Below are positions 10,893-22,331 of a stretch of DNA of 64,000 nt, piece after piece. The DNA is taken from contig NC_067145.1 in the NCBI RefSeq assembly GCF_903995435.1, positions 53,261,734-53,325,733 on the forward strand, written 5' to 3'. The notes below the pieces were generated by a model. The model was given only the letters and a program-made list of their open reading frames with translations, was not told the origin of the DNA and did not search any database. Origin of the DNA: Acomys russatus (taxonomy: Eukaryota > Chordata > Mammalia > Rodentia > Muridae). How positions within the stretch are numbered: the first letter of the stretch is position 1; every line of letters begins with the position of its first letter. Both the position numbers and the translations under genes were made by a program.

Positions 10893-11975
10893 AATGCTCA
10901 AAGGCTTCACCCATTTATAAATGCACGCAGTCACAGTGTCTCCCAAAGCTGACAGCCCACAGTGCCTAAGATGGTAACCAGGTAAACTAGGAATCCTTTG
11001 AGAACATGGCAAAGTGGAGAAGGGCTTCAAAATCAGCTCCCACTTGTGCTAAGCAACCTTATATGCTAAGAAAGTCACCACTGAGGTCAAGTGCAGCCAC
11101 AGCTGGCCCTTGGTATCCAGTTCAGGAAGCTGCATCCCTGCCAGGCCACTCCTACACGTCAGGAGGCAGGAAGGGTGCCCACAGGTAGATGGCTGCAGGA
11201 GGCAGGCAGCTCACCAGTGTGGAAGACCTGCCCTCGAGCCACTTGGCCATAGGACGGACATGACCTTGGCTGTTCAATGTATCTTTTCGTTGCTTCCATC
11301 TCCTACTGAACAGAAGCTCCCAGTGCAATTACCCTGTCCGCCCAGGCCTAGTGCACTCTCACTGGGGTGATGGCGTTCTAGGCTGTCTGCCACAAACCTC
11401 CCACAGTGGAGGGCAGCCCAGAGGAGAATGTGGGCCTGAGATTTTAGTCATCAAATTCATCAAACTCTATGCTTGCAGAAACAGCCTTTGCCCAATGGGC
11501 TACACTGAAGGTGCAGGGGTGGAAAGCTGGGGTGGGGAGGGGGGGACTCCAGTCAGACGTATATTAAGCAGAGGCACACTGACAGCACTGCTATTAATGT
11601 TTAGCAACTTAGCCACTGAAGCCACACTGCGAGGCACAGGCATAGAATCCCCTTTACAGGTGAGTTTTAATACAGCTTGCTATGGGGACTGCATCTGGTA
11701 ATTCTCTCGTTGCCATGACAACCTGACTGACAAGCAGTAACTTAAGGAGTAACTGGGAGTATAGTCCTGGAGGGAAGTCATGGGGCAGGAGCTTGGCAGC
11801 TGGGCACACTGGATACTCAGTCAGGAAGCAGCAGCGAGAGATAATGCTATGCTTGGTGTGCTTTCTCCTTCAATGGAGTCTAGGACTCTGCCCTGTGGAA
11901 CAGTAGGCCTTCCCACTCACTCTAGAAACTTCTTCACAGTCATGGCCGAAGGGCTGTCTTCTTGGTGCTTCTAAA
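10893..11975. other. Unique GC-moderate sequence
   Basis: About 1.1 kb with no recognised repeat. Several short open frames exist (for example 11351-11701, 116 codons), but I see no domain, splice pattern or codon signature that would support a gene. Confidence 0.45.
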
Positions 11976-12025
11976 GCGGTGGTTCTCATGAACAGCACTT
12001 TAATACAGCTCCTCACGTGTGGAGC
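11976..12025 (-). mobile_element. URR1 fragment
   Basis: GGTGGTTCTCATGAACAGC and CTTTAATACAGCTCCTCACGTGTGG match one end and adjacent interior of the rodent hAT-Charlie element URR1 read on the minus strand. Only about 50 bp can be followed. Confidence 0.6.
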
Positions 12026-12554
12026 TTACCTCACAGACAGCAGGCGGTAGATAGAGGTGTGACTAAGGCTGTGTTGGGCGGGCAGTTCACTCCTAGGACA
12101 GCATTTTCGTTTGACTACCCTTATCACACCCTCATGAACTGCCTTTCAGAGCTCTACAGGAGCCCCCTCTGTTCTAGCCCCTTACGCTGGGCAAGCAGAG
12201 GCAGAGCCTCAAGAACTTCCTGGGCCCAGTCAAGGCGTCATTAGCAGAAGTGAGGACTGGAGCAAGAAAGATAAGCTACACTCCCCGAGGGTCATCAAGT
12301 GTTCATGCAGAAAACTTGCCCCAACTCTGATCACTAGAGATACTCCTATTAATGTTGGCCTACAAGGTGTCACCAACACCTGGCCCCTGAGTGTGGCTGT
12401 CCCCATTCACAGATACCCAGCTTCCTCTCCACCCAGGGAGAATGCTCTCTTGGCAGTAATTCCTTCCCCCCAGGCTCAGGGCTAGAAGGCAGCCCCAGAG
12501 GTGTCTTTAGAGTTTCTACAGCCGTGGGGACACAGTGGTTCATGAAGCCAGGCT
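12026..12554. other. Unique sequence
   Basis: No gene or repeat recognised. Confidence 0.45.
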
Positions 12555-13085
12555 GTTACTTTGGTGCTGCTGTGAGAAGGCACCTGACAGAAACAACTCA
12601 AGTGAGAAAAAAAAAATTATTTTGAGTTAGAGTTTCAAGAAGTTTCAAGCCAAGAAGGCAGGGGAACATGGTGAAATTCACAGCTATACAGGTATGAGGC
12701 AGACTCCACCCGTCACGTCAGGCCAGGAAAGAGACAGGGCAGACCAGAACCAGGGCAGCCTCTAGTGACTTCTTCCTTCCTTTTTTCCTTCCTTCCTTCC
12801 TTCTTTCCTTCCTTTATTTTTTTTTCTTCTTTCTTCCTTTTTCACTTTCTTTCTTTTCAAGACAGGGTTTCTCTGTGTAGCCTTGGCTGTCCTGGACTCA
12901 CTTTGTAGACCAGGCCAGCCTCAAACTCTGCCTTTCAGAATGCTGGGATTACAGGCGTGCACCACCACGCCCAGCTCTAGTAACTTATTTCTGTCAGTCA
13001 GATCCCACCTCCTAAATGGTCCACCATCCCAGACCCAGGACCACCAGCCAGGAAACACTGTAGATGTGAACCACAACAGCTAGTT
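12555..13085 (-). mobile_element. MaLR-type LTR split by a B1
   Basis: The left part (GCTGCTGTGAGAAGGCACCT, ACAGAAACAACTCAAG) and the right part (CCCACCTCCTAAATGGTCC, GTGAACCACAACA) are the two ends of a rodent MaLR-type LTR in antisense. A B1 with pyrimidine-rich tail (12772-12975) interrupts it. The exact subfamily is not resolved. Confidence 0.7.
12761..12986 (-). mobile_element. B1 SINE nested in the LTR, with TSD and (TTCC)n tail
   Basis: GAGACAGGGTTTCTCTGTG-type sequence through CACCACGCCCAGC at 12860-12975 is B1 in antisense. Its tail side is a TTCC/TTTC microsatellite (12772-12858) in place of poly(T). TCTAGTGACTT (12761-12771) and TCTAGTAACTT (12976-12986) match at 10 of 11 and are the target duplication inside the LTR. 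Confidence 0.9.
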
Positions 13086-13386
13086 GTCACATTAAGCAAT
13101 CACTGCTGTAGAGAGTCAACTCACAGATTCATGTGACGGTACAATACAAAAGCTTGGAAGGCACAGTAGTGGCAATGACAGTGGTATAGAAAAGCACTGC
13201 CTAGTCTATCTAAATACTACAGTTAACGTCCACAATGGGAAAGGTGGGGAGCTAGCAGGTCATTTATGGCATGTAGACAGTGTGTATGTACGCAAGTCTA
13301 CTTTGGAAAAGTGTATCAGCCCTTGGCTGTGGGGCGGTAAATGAGGTCAGCCATTCATCTGGGGCTCTGTATAAAACCCTCTAGAC

Positions 13387-13596
13387 CAGTGGTTCTCAAC
13401 CATCCTAAAACAGTTCCTCATGTTGCAGTGACCCCCCAAGCATAAAATTAGTTTCGTTGCTACTTCATAACTGTAATTTTGCTACTGTTATGATCATAAT
13501 GTAAGTTCCTGATATGCGAGATATCTGATACTTGTCTCCTGTAAAAGGATCGTTCTACCCCGCAAAGGGGTCGCAACCCACAGGTTGAGAACACCT
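13387..13596 (-). mobile_element. URR1 hAT-Charlie element
   Basis: Opens with CAGTGGTTCTCAACC and closes with GGTTGAGAACAC, the inverted ends of URR1. Between them are AGTTCCTCATGTTGCAGTGACCC, ATTTTGCTACTGTTATGA and GGGGTCGCAACCCACAGG. URR1 is a short non-autonomous rodent DNA transposon without coding capacity. Confidence 0.92.
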
Positions 13597-13949
13597 AAAG
13601 GAGAAGCTACGTTTTCACACCATGCTTATCCAAGATGTACGGGAGAATCCCTGGGGGCTTTCAATGACCATTGCACCTGTGGGTTGGACATCATGGCTGC
13701 TGTGACTTCAGGGACTCTGGAAAGGTCTCATCCTCAGAAGAAGTTTTGCTCTTACTAACTAGTCCCTGGAAACTTAACTCAGACGTGCAACTCAATGAAG
13801 CATGAAACTAAGTTGTTATCAGTTCCTTCCTAATTACAGCCAACACCAGTGTGAGAATTCCAGTGGCGCTTGGGAAAGAGGTGTCCTGAGATCTTCAGTA
13901 GTGGATATCAGTGGATACAGCCCTGTGGAGATCCTGAAGTGTCAATGTT

Positions 13950-14206
13950 TTTTGTGTCTGTGCACCCGTGTGGGAAGAAACGTGGAAGTCAGAGTTTAAT
14001 CTCAGCGTGTTGTCTTTGGTTGAGTCTCTCACTCAATGCAAGGCTTTTCACTGCAGCTAGACTAACTGTCCAGTGGATTCCTGGGATCTACCTGTCTCCA
14101 CCCCCAGCACCGGTGCTACAGGCACACGCCACCATGCTCGGCTTTCATGCAGGGGCTGAGGCTCACGGCCATGCTTCATAGCACTTTAGCCATCTCTCCA
14201 GCCCCA
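13950..14206 (-). mobile_element. RSINE1 SINE
   Basis: The minus strand of GCTACAGGCACACGCCACCATGCTC and GCACTTTAGCCATCTCTCCAGCCCC is the RSINE1 middle and head. It is one of only two RSINE1 copies on this strand. Confidence 0.65.
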
Positions 14207-14789
14207 GCCGTGCTCTTTAAACCAGAATGGAGCATCTGTGAACCCATAACTTGCTTACGATTTGGTAGGTTATTAGAGTAAAGCTATTTCCTCTGAGTCT
14301 GACACAACTGGTGGCCATTACAGGACAGAAATGGCTGTACGGAGCCATAGGACAGAATATCCCACCCCCATATGCATGGCAATGGAATAAACAAATAGAA
14401 TGGTGGCCAGATGTGCAGTGCTGCTAAGGGGACTATTGACGTGGGTTCTTAGAAGAACTGAGGAAGGGCACTAGCCCTCCCCCTGACATTCCAGCCACCA
14501 CTTTGCCCTGCATCGATCTGCCTCATGGTCTTAGGGAGGTGCTGGAGTATAGGGAGGTAGACTGTAATCTATTGGTGGAGACTTGAGTGGTCAAACTTCT
14601 GTGACGTCTTCACCTCCTCTGGGATAGGCCTCTTTGGTGACATGGCTGCTTTTGAGTCACCTCTCTCTGCTCACCAAGCTGGATTTGGATGGAATCGCTT
14701 CCTTTGTCTATCTTTGCCATGAGATGAGTAGACATTTCTGTATTTCCCCCAGGGAAGGAAGTACAGCATAGTCACACGTTGAATAGGTG
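14207..14789. other. Unique sequence
   Basis: No gene or repeat recognised. It contains TGACGTC at about 14601, a cAMP-response-element-like word, without further support. Confidence 0.45.
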
Positions 14790-14990
14790 CGTAAGTTTTA
14801 TGTATATATATATATGTGCTTATGCCATGTATGGGCATGTACCTTTGAAGGCCTGAAAAAGGGATTGGATGCGCTGGAGCTAGAACTGCCGGAAGATGTG
14901 AGCCGTCTGATGTGGGTGCTAGGAAGCAAACTCAGACCCTCTGGAGGTGTCATGAGCACTCTCAACCACAGGGTCACCTCTCTAGCCTCG
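14790..14990 (-). mobile_element. B3/B2-class SINE
   Basis: GATGTGAGCCGTCTGATGTGGGTGCTAGGAAGCAAACTCAGACC and CACCTCTCTAGCC are the B3 core and head read in antisense. A short (TA)n lies in its tail region. Confidence 0.82.
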
Positions 14991-15219
14991 AACAGATATG
15001 TTTATACCTATTGGTAATTCACGTCCCCAAATTCCCATTCTCTGTTCTAGATAATATTGGCATTTGCTGAATACCAAGGGTAAACCTCCATCTTTCTGAA
15101 CCCTCAGAACTCTTCTGAGCCCAATAGCATCGTTCTGGTGACAAGAAGCCCTTGTAAAATCCATTAGCCAGTTCCAGTTACCTGGCACCTTTCCTTTTGG
15201 ACTGTGTGTCACTGGGGAA

Positions 15220-15234
15220 AAAAAAAAAAAAATT
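15220..15234. repeat. Poly(A) run
   Basis: A run of about 14 A in otherwise unique DNA, without a recognised SINE body next to it. Confidence 0.9.
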
Positions 15235-15414
15235 GAGCTGTATCTTGCTTCAGGCTTGGAAATGATTGGAAAGGACTTAGAAAGAGCTTCAAAGTCAATC
15301 CAATAAAATCAAACTCAAATACACACATAAAGTACAAATCAACTCAAACTGTCTGTGCCACGGGGCAACTCCCAGGTCCTGCTGCCTGGAAGGGAAGTGT
15401 CCATGGAACAAGTC

Positions 15415-15650
15415 AGCAAATTATACAGCTTGTAATGGGATCGATAAGGCTGTTCAATTTTTTCATTAGAGGCTGCGAGCTTCGAGGTAGTGCATTTGAT
15501 TTAAGCCATGTGGCTGGAAGGGTTTGCATAAATCAAACGTTTCCAAATAAAAGAGGGCAACTGATCATTCAAGGGACATCAAATTCCACTTTTTGCATAG
15601 GCCTGCATTTTTCTGTGTGGACTTCTATAAAGAAGGACCACAGTGTCTAG
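15415..15650. other. Unique sequence, possible conserved non-coding element
   Basis: Free of repeats, with dense homeodomain-, SOX- and forkhead-like A/T words such as CATTAGAGG, GATTTAAGCC and GCATAAATCAAACG mixed with CpG-containing steps. It shows none of the decay seen in neighbouring SINEs. Calling it regulatory is inference; cross-species alignment would decide. Confidence 0.35.
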
Positions 15651-15808
15651 AAGTTTCTGACCCACTCTCTGAAACACAAAGGTAAAACCATCAGAGACCC
15701 CAAATGTCACCTCTCTACTTAGTTATTGTCTTTTTAAAAAAAAAAAAATCGGTGCAACAGAGGAGGTAGAGTCATGGCGGGGCCCCAAAGCATGACTTTA
15801 GCAGATGG

Positions 15809-16170
15809 GTGTATTAGTCAGGGCTGTGCAGAGGAACAGAAGGGGGTGGATGTGCTACAAGGAACTAGCTTAAATGAGTATTAGAGGCTAGTAAGTTCCA
15901 AGATCAATGCAGAAAGACGACAAGCGAGGGACACTGGAGAGCCATGGATAGAAGTTCTAGTGTAAAGAAATGCAGGTCCAGGAAAAGATATCTTGGTCCT
16001 ATTAGTGGCCCAGATCGAAGGCTGTCAAACAGGAAGTCCCCAGACTTACTCATGAGATGCCAGCCGTTTTCTCTACATAGGCCTTCCACTGATTGGGTGA
16101 GACCACCCATATGCATCAGGGAGCGTGTTCTGCCATATTTAGTCTATAAATTCAGACACTGATCCCATCG
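15809..16170. mobile_element. Old mammalian LTR-like interspersed repeat
   Basis: Opens with GTATTAGTCAGGGCTGTGCAG and later carries CTTCCACTGATTGGGTGAGACCACCCA and ATCTGCTTTA-like words. These follow a common eutherian repeat that begins with 'tattagtcagggttctccagag'. I recognise the pattern but not the family name. Confidence 0.6.
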
Positions 16171-16178
16171 TAAGTACA

Positions 16179-16318
16179 CAGCCGGATGTGGTGGGTCATC
16201 ACTCCTAATCTTAACACTCAGGAAATTGAGACAGGAGGATCTTGAGTCAGAGATCAACCTAGACTATAAAAACCAGAGGAGGAGGGAAAAAAGAGAAGAA
16301 AAGAAAAACTACAGACTC
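16179..16318 (+). mobile_element. Diverged B1/PB1 SINE
   Basis: GCCGGATGTGGTGGGTCATCACTCCTAAT, ACACTCAGGAAATTGAGACAGGAGGATC and an A/G-rich tail follow B1 order. The second half is poorly preserved, which points to an early B1-type monomer. Confidence 0.7.
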
Positions 16319-17794
16319 CAGACTGCAGATAATACTTGACCAGTTATCAGACATTTAGTGATCCAGCATAAAATTAGCCATCGCATCAATGATGTTGAGT
16401 TTCCACAAGGAATAGCATGTGAGCAGAGAGGAGGCAGGAGACCATGAGTCTGGTATCAGGCTGAGATCCACAGAGAAACTGCATAGAGCTAAGAATCACA
16501 ACACACAGGGCCAGCTTAGATACCAGCCTGGAGCCCCGAGCACAGCCAGAGGATTCTGAAGTAGGAGACCTGCCTTTGTATAGTCTAGTAAGCCAGTGCC
16601 CCAAACAACACCAAAGAGGGCCTGAACTTTGTCTTATGAAAAGCACTATTACAGCAAACAGACTCACACTCACACAGTATCAGATATTAGGCCTGAGTTA
16701 ATCTACAGAAGTGAAAATAGTACATCTTGGTATCTTTAGTATTTTTTCCCCTACTGAGAATTCAAATCCTCTTATCTGTGACCTTGTCTGGATCCTCAGG
16801 CCCCTGACAAAGTTACCACTGTTGTCAGATTTAAAAAAAAAAAAAAAAAAGCTTTACAGTTTTCAGCACTGCCGCCTGAGAGCCACAATTTGAGTCCTAC
16901 CCAGGATCAAAATGCAGACAGCCTCAATAGCTAGGCTCTTGATGTTCTGGAATACTAGGCCAGGTCTCCCCACTCCTTCAGCGAGGGACAGGTAAAGGGT
17001 AGCAGCCATGTTTGCAGCTGGAGGGACCTCAACAATGAACTCGAGCTACTCACTACACAACCAAACTATGCAACCTCCTTCACCACAACAGGAAGATGAG
17101 GAGCCCTGTAACTAATATAGTAACCCCCATTTTTTAGGTACCCCAGGTACCCCAGAGCAACTAACCAGAGAGGCAGCTACTTTCCTCAGCCCCTAGCTCC
17201 CAGCCCCCAGCCCCATACCCTCCCCTCGCCTTTACTTCATTGAAATAATCTGCTTTAGCCATATTTGCTAAAAATACCCTCGGCTTCTCTGTTACACTTA
17301 CTAATGCATTCTATTTCAGGCCTGTTTGCATTCTGGCTTAGAAATTCCCGAATGAGGAGTAGAGAAAGCACACAAAAGGGTTCTAACCACACTCCTCACA
17401 GAGAGGCTCCTCTCTAGCCCTCTGTGCTCAGCATACACATCCCCAAGGCAAGCCGTTCCACCCTGGCTCATAACTGGCAATATGAAAGGAGAGAGGGGGA
17501 AGCAGGAGAAGGAGTGGGGGAGAGGCAGAGGCCAATCAGGACAGAGATTCCAGCCAGGGAGTCCCCCCAGGCATCCTCTTCCTCACACCTGCTCTACACA
17601 GGTTCAGGCCAAGCCTAGCAGGGAACTGCTGCAGCCATGATGTGTGGGTGGCGCTTAGAACTGGAGACCATAGAAAGAGATCCAAGCAGACCCTGAAGAT
17701 GACTTCTATACCAGGAACCAGAGATGGGGGGCGGGTGCAGAGGAGGAGGATGGGTTGCAGGGGGCATAGGTCTCAATGCCCTCATTCAAAGGTC
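16319..17794. other. Unique sequence with an A18 run
   Basis: No gene seen. A run of 18 A lies at 16833-16850. The part at about 17225-17350 is AT-rich and carries CTAAAAATAC, a MEF2-like word, but nothing proves function. Confidence 0.45.
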
Positions 17795-18110
17795 TTTCAG
17801 AAACAGCTTCTATTAAGCTAATTTCCCTGCCTGGCATCCAGGGGCCATCTTGGAAATGTGTGAGTTGGCTCAGCAGCGGCCCTGCCGGGTTTTCCAAGAA
17901 CACTGGCTGTTTCCTATAATTACAGGGAGGATAATGACAGCGCTCCATCTCTGCGCTCTACTTTCCTGTAATGGAAGGAGGTGGAAGGATTATTATGTGC
18001 CCAATTTTTAAGGCTCTTAATTCATCCTTCCTTCTTCCTGTTTTGTCCCCGGTTCTCCTATCATTGACTTCACTGTCTCCCAGGACATAGGCCAGGCATT
18101 TATTTGCCTT
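17795..18110. other. Unique sequence, possible conserved non-coding element
   Basis: Contains an exact YY1-type word GCCATCTTG (17844-17852), GGCTCAGCA resembling a MARE half site, TATAATTACAG and GGATAATGAC. No repeat family was found in it. Regulatory function is inference. Confidence 0.35.
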
Positions 18111-18453
18111 TCTCTAAGGTGAGACACCAGAAATGGTGTCTGAATTTTTTGGGGGTGGCTACAGAGAAGGCACAGAGGAAAAAACCCCAAATGAGGAACT
18201 CTGTGTCTGGGCCCAGAACCAGGGAGGCAGACCATATCTTGGGGCAAAGCTAGAACTCAGAGTCCAGGTTTATAGCTTTGCTCCTTTTTGCAGAGCTCAT
18301 GAGTACAGCTGTGGGTGCACGCAGAGCAAAGCAGTGAGAAGCAGTGCCACATGGACCTGCCTCCTGAAGGTCTGGGGGCATCAGCTGGAAAGCACCCTTT
18401 GACCTGCATGTCACCAACTATGAAAATGGCTCATCAGAAAAATAAAGACCAAG

Positions 18454-18579
18454 GGTTAACAAGGTGGCTCGGTGAGTCTTAAATGAGCCTCCAACCACAT
18501 CTAAAGACATGAATTTGATCCCCAGAACCTGCTGCAGGAGAAAACTGCACTATGCACTATGGCATATTCCCACATGTAC

Positions 18580-18582
<3 letters not shown>
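18454..18582 (+). mobile_element. Diverged tRNA-head SINE (B3 or B4-group)
   Basis: AAGGTGGCTCGGTGAGTC, TGAATTTGATCCCCAGAACC and CACATGTACAG before a CA tract fit a rodent tRNA-type SINE. The subfamily is unclear. Confidence 0.55.

Positions 18583-18627
<45 letters not shown>
18583..18627. repeat. (AC)n microsatellite on a SINE tail
   Basis: Twenty-two AC units directly downstream of a SINE body, followed by AAATTAAATAAATAAA. Confidence 0.97.
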
Positions 18628-18632
<5 letters not shown>

Positions 18633-18663
18633 ATTAAATAAATAAATTTAAACAAAAATCAGA

Positions 18664-18870
18664 GTTGGGCGTGGTTGTGTATGCCTCTAATTGCAGCATT
18701 CAGGAGGTAGAAGCAAGAAGAAGAAGTTTAAAGCCCAGTCTCAATAAACAAACAAACAGACTAACTAACTAAGGAGTAGAGGGCTATGGATGCAGTTCAG
18801 TGGTAGAGTGCATGACTGACTCTATTCGTGAGATCCTAGGTTCAATCCCAGAGCTGAAAAAAACGAGGAG
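18664..18870 (+). mobile_element. B1 fragment followed by an ID element
   Basis: GTTGGGCGTGGTTGTGTATGCC to CAGTCTCAATAAACAAACAAAC is B1-like. It is followed by GGATGCAGTTCAGTGGTAGAGTGC and AGGTTCAATCCCAGAGCTGAAAAAA, an ID element. The order is B1 then ID, the reverse of B4. Confidence 0.75.
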
Positions 18871-20477
18871 AGGGGGGAAGAAGAGGCAAGGAGACTGCAG
18901 AAGAGAAAAGGGCAGAAGGCGGGGGAGGCAACTTAAATAAATAAGAAATAAAATTTTATCAGGAGGAAGTGCCAGCAGTCCTGTGTTGGTCTGAGCTGGG
19001 TAGACTCCTGTCTCACAAAGAAAAGAAGAAACAACAACAAAAAGACATGAAAGCCCATGATGGCTGTCAGGAAAGAGAGATCAGAGGCTCCCAAAACTGT
19101 TATCTGAGGGCTTCTCCCAAGTACCCTCACCCCAAGTGTGATTGAGCAGTCAAAGCAGGAAAAGGAAGGTGCTGCAGCTGGACACCGGGGGAACCCCCCA
19201 GCCCCCAGCCCCCACCCCCCCCCCCACCGTCATCGGAGCGGAAGCTAAAGCAAGCAAGTGCCTCTGTGACAGAAGCCTCTGTTTTGCACCTTTGTTTGCA
19301 AGGCAGCCTGGGCAGGGAAACCTTGGGCCAGCCCTACATCTGCAAGCATCCTGAGCCACAGCAACCACAGGCGTTAGACACTTCTTCATCCTGATAACAG
19401 AGAGCACATATACAAACAAGAAACCCTGCAGCTGCAGCAGGGTATCCCATCAATGAGCTCAGATGGCCGGGAGCAGCACTATCTCCCTCGGTGTACCTAC
19501 AGGTGCTGCCCAGTGAGCATGGAAGTGAGCATGGATTGCGTGCCTAACGACAGACAGTGCCGACTGCAGACTCTGCATCCCTCGTGAGCAGCAGGCCTCG
19601 CTGTGAGTGTGTGCACGGAAAAAGTCCAAGAGCAACAGGGGAAAGTTCCGAGGCCCTCCCTTTTCACTTTCCTCTGCTATTGCTCTGCACAGGGATGCCA
19701 TTCCAAAAGACAACAAGTGCTGTTGTGCCAGTATGCTTTCCTGGAGTCTCTAGAGGAGCACAGATGGCTGCTGCATCCTCTTAGTAGAAAGAGCTCTCCC
19801 ATCAGCTACGAGGTCTTCTAAAACAAGTAAGAATACAGCAAGCTGATCTGAAGCTCCCCCAAGCACCCCCAGAGTTCTACCCAGCTCAGAGGTGATTTAA
19901 GAAAATATCAGACCTACAGATTCCTGCCCCCCTCACCACCATCTCCACTCCACTCACCTCCCAACCCCACCCCCCCCCACACACACACACAAGCTCCCTC
20001 TCCTTTTCTCTAAGGCCCAGTGCAGGCTGAGAACTGTGGGGGCGGGGCAGGGTGAAGAAAGGACAGGAGCTGAGAGCTGGCTCTCTGGGTTCATGGCCCT
20101 CTTTTCAAAGCTGCTAAGAGGATTAAAGGGGCAATTGTGCTCTAAGATGCTCTAAAAATACAGGGATCCTCCCTCTTGAGAAAAGACACATTTCCTTATG
20201 GTGGAGGTGGGGGGGGGGGGCAGAACATGAGCAGGCAAGGACAGGCTGCATGACAGAGAGATGTCCTGCCATTCTAGGTGGACGGACATTGAGACTGCAT
20301 GAGTGATCCCATAGCACCCAACTCCAGAAGCAGCTTGCATCAACTATGCCTGTCTATCACCATGTGTGCCTCTAATGTGCAAATATTAAGCCCCGACTCT
20401 GTCTGGCAGGCAATGGGCTCCTAACACTGGAGCAGCGAACATCCTGATAGAAATCCCTGCTGTGTCCATTGGCCAGC
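18871..20477. other. Unique GC-moderate sequence with C and G runs
   Basis: No gene found. Poly-C runs lie at about 19202-19225 and 19965-19980, a run of about 13 G at 20209-20221. Frames here overlap on both strands and show no domain. Confidence 0.5.
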
Positions 20478-20575
20478 CTTGTGATTCTGGGAAGGGGCAG
20501 TCAGAAATAATCTAGGAAGCCCAGTTTTCTCAGATGGGGACAATGGGACCCACCTCCTGAGTCACGGTGTTCACT
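20478..20575 (+). mobile_element. MIR fragment
   Basis: TTGTGATTCTGGGAAGGGGCA, GTTTTCTCAGATGGGGACAATGGGACCCACCTCC fit the MIR core and downstream part (ctcagtttcctcatctgtaaaatggggataata). It is ancient and diverged. Confidence 0.6.
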
Positions 20576-20654
20576 CATTCCCCTGGGGGATTCCCACACA
20601 TGTGCAAGTTGGTGAGTCACGGCCTTGAGAAAAGTTAGTTCAGTTTTGCTGAGT

Positions 20655-20800
20655 TGCAGCTCCTTCCTTCAGAGAGGGGAGTTATTATCATCCACCTTAC
20701 AAGTCCATCATATGAATGAAATGAGACAGTCGACATCAAACACTTGGCACCGTGCCCTGACCGTGGTAGGCACTCCGTCCACTCTAGCTATTCTTATCGC
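20655..20800 (+). mobile_element. MIR 3' half
   Basis: GGGAGTTATTATCATCCACCTTAC, GAATGAAATGAGACAGTCG and CACTTGGCACCGTGCCCTGACC with GTAGGCACTC match the MIR 3' half. The open frame at 20625-21068 runs through it and is therefore not credible as a gene. Confidence 0.65.
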
Positions 20801-21080
20801 CACCAATGTCAGCGCGACAGAGTCACAGACTAGCAGTAACTCCAGAACAGCCCCAGGAAGACCGGAGTCCACAGTTGCTCCATCACAGAAGCGGTTTCAA
20901 GAAAGCCCAGAGGAGACACAAAGGGTAACTGGCCCGCATTGCTGCCACCTGCCTGAGGAGTATGGGGCCCAGGGTCCAGGTTCTGTGGTGATCCTGTACA
21001 TGTTGTCCATGATCCAGGATTCAAGACACATGGGGATGCCCACAACTCTGACTCCTCAAGCATCTTGAGGGTTTGAAAAA

Positions 21081-21157
21081 TCCCTCCCCACCTCCGCCCA
21101 CCCCTCTCTCTCTGTCTCTCTCTCCCTCTCTTCCTCTGTCTTTCTCTTTCTCTCTGA
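21081..21157. repeat. Polypyrimidine tract
   Basis: About 75 bp almost entirely C and T, mainly CTCTCT and TCTCCC words. Long mirror-like pyrimidine tracts can adopt triplex (H-DNA) form; this is inference. Confidence 0.9.
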
Positions 21158-21535
21158 GGTAATAGGAATTTTTAAGAAAAGCCTAAGAGGGCTAGAGACA
21201 TCAGCGTAAATACCGGTACATAAGTAGATGACCATACTGTACGATGGATGCCTTTGGGCTGTGCTGTCAGTTAGTGAGGGGGGTTTCCATAAGGAGGGCT
21301 GATATAAAGATACCTACTACCCAGAATGACAACATCTAGAATTTAAGAGGCAAGGAATAAGCATACTGGAAGAATCTCATCTTGGATTCCACATCATCAA
21401 TACTCCCAAACAATTCAGGCAAAGGTCACGATGACTGCCAGCAGCCAATAGCAAGGGCATCTGTTGATCCCTCCAACTTCTGATGGGTGACATCTCCACT
21501 CTACTTGTTTTCCCCCTGACTTACAAAGTACCAAT

Positions 21536-21700
21536 TGCTATAGCTTGAAATGTAAATGTCTGCAAAGGGCCACATGGCAACGGCTTGGCCCTCAGGTAGC
21601 ATTATTGAAAGAGGGTTGAAACGTCAAGACGTGGGGCACAATGAAGTCACTGTGTTTCTACCAAAGGCTTTCCTGCACCTAGTAAGGCATATTGCTCCCA
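21536..21700 (+). mobile_element. Diverged MaLR-type LTR start
   Basis: GCTATAGCTTGAAATGTAAATGTCTGC followed by TTGGCCCTCAGGTAGCATTATTGAAAG resembles the beginning of MaLR LTRs (tggtttgaatgtgaaatgtcccc ... cttggtccccagctggtggc). It is weak. Confidence 0.42.
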
Positions 21701-22010
21701 GGCTTCCATCAACTCTGCCCACTGTAGATGTTGGGTTCCTAGAGAAATCTGATTCCCTAGGCAAGGAGGCAACTGCTACAAGGAAGGGGGAATATGGCTT
21801 CTATACCCACCCCTGAGCAAAGAACCTGGACCTTAAGAGATAGTCACTAAACCATGAATGCATGAAGTGAATAAATAAATGGAAAAAGTCAATGAATGGG
21901 TGAATGAATGAATGAAGGAAACAAGTGAATGAGTAAATATTGAGCATGAAAAGAGTCAAACAGAGTAAAGATGACTAGGACTTGAGTAAGAAGAAAGAAC
22001 AGAGCCAAGA

Positions 22011-22205
22011 AGTTGACTGGGTGAGTGAAGGCTGCCAAGACCACTGACCAGAGTTCAATCCTCAGAACACAATGACATATGGAGCGCACTGACAACGGTA
22101 ACTTCTTCTCTTCTCCTCTGACTTCCACATGTAGGCCATGGCACACACACATGCACACACATCTGCACACACACACACACACTAAGCAAATAAAAATGTA
22201 ATAAA
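22011..22205 (+). mobile_element. B3/B2-class SINE
   Basis: AGAGTTCAATCCTCAGAACACA, CTGACTTCCACATGTAGGCCATGGC and a CA-rich end before AAATAAAAATG are B3-like. Confidence 0.75.
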
Positions 22206-22234
22206 ACTTGGAAACACTGTACAAAAGAAGGATA

Positions 22235-22325
22235 GAGGCGGGTATGAGGCTGCCGTTGAATGGCAGAGCACTCATGTATCTTGAGCGAGGACTTTGGTTC
22301 CATTCCCAGCACCGCAGAAACTGCA
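22235..22325 (+). mobile_element. ID-like SINE
   Basis: TGGCAGAGCACTCATGTATCTTGAG and TGGTTCCATTCCCAGCACCGCA follow ID order. It lies between two B3-like SINEs in the same orientation. Confidence 0.7.
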
Positions 22326-22331
22326 ATAAAG

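Noticed and set aside
20625..21068. 147-codon open frame
   Set aside because: It starts at TTG and runs through a MIR fossil, so it is an accident of old repeat sequence.
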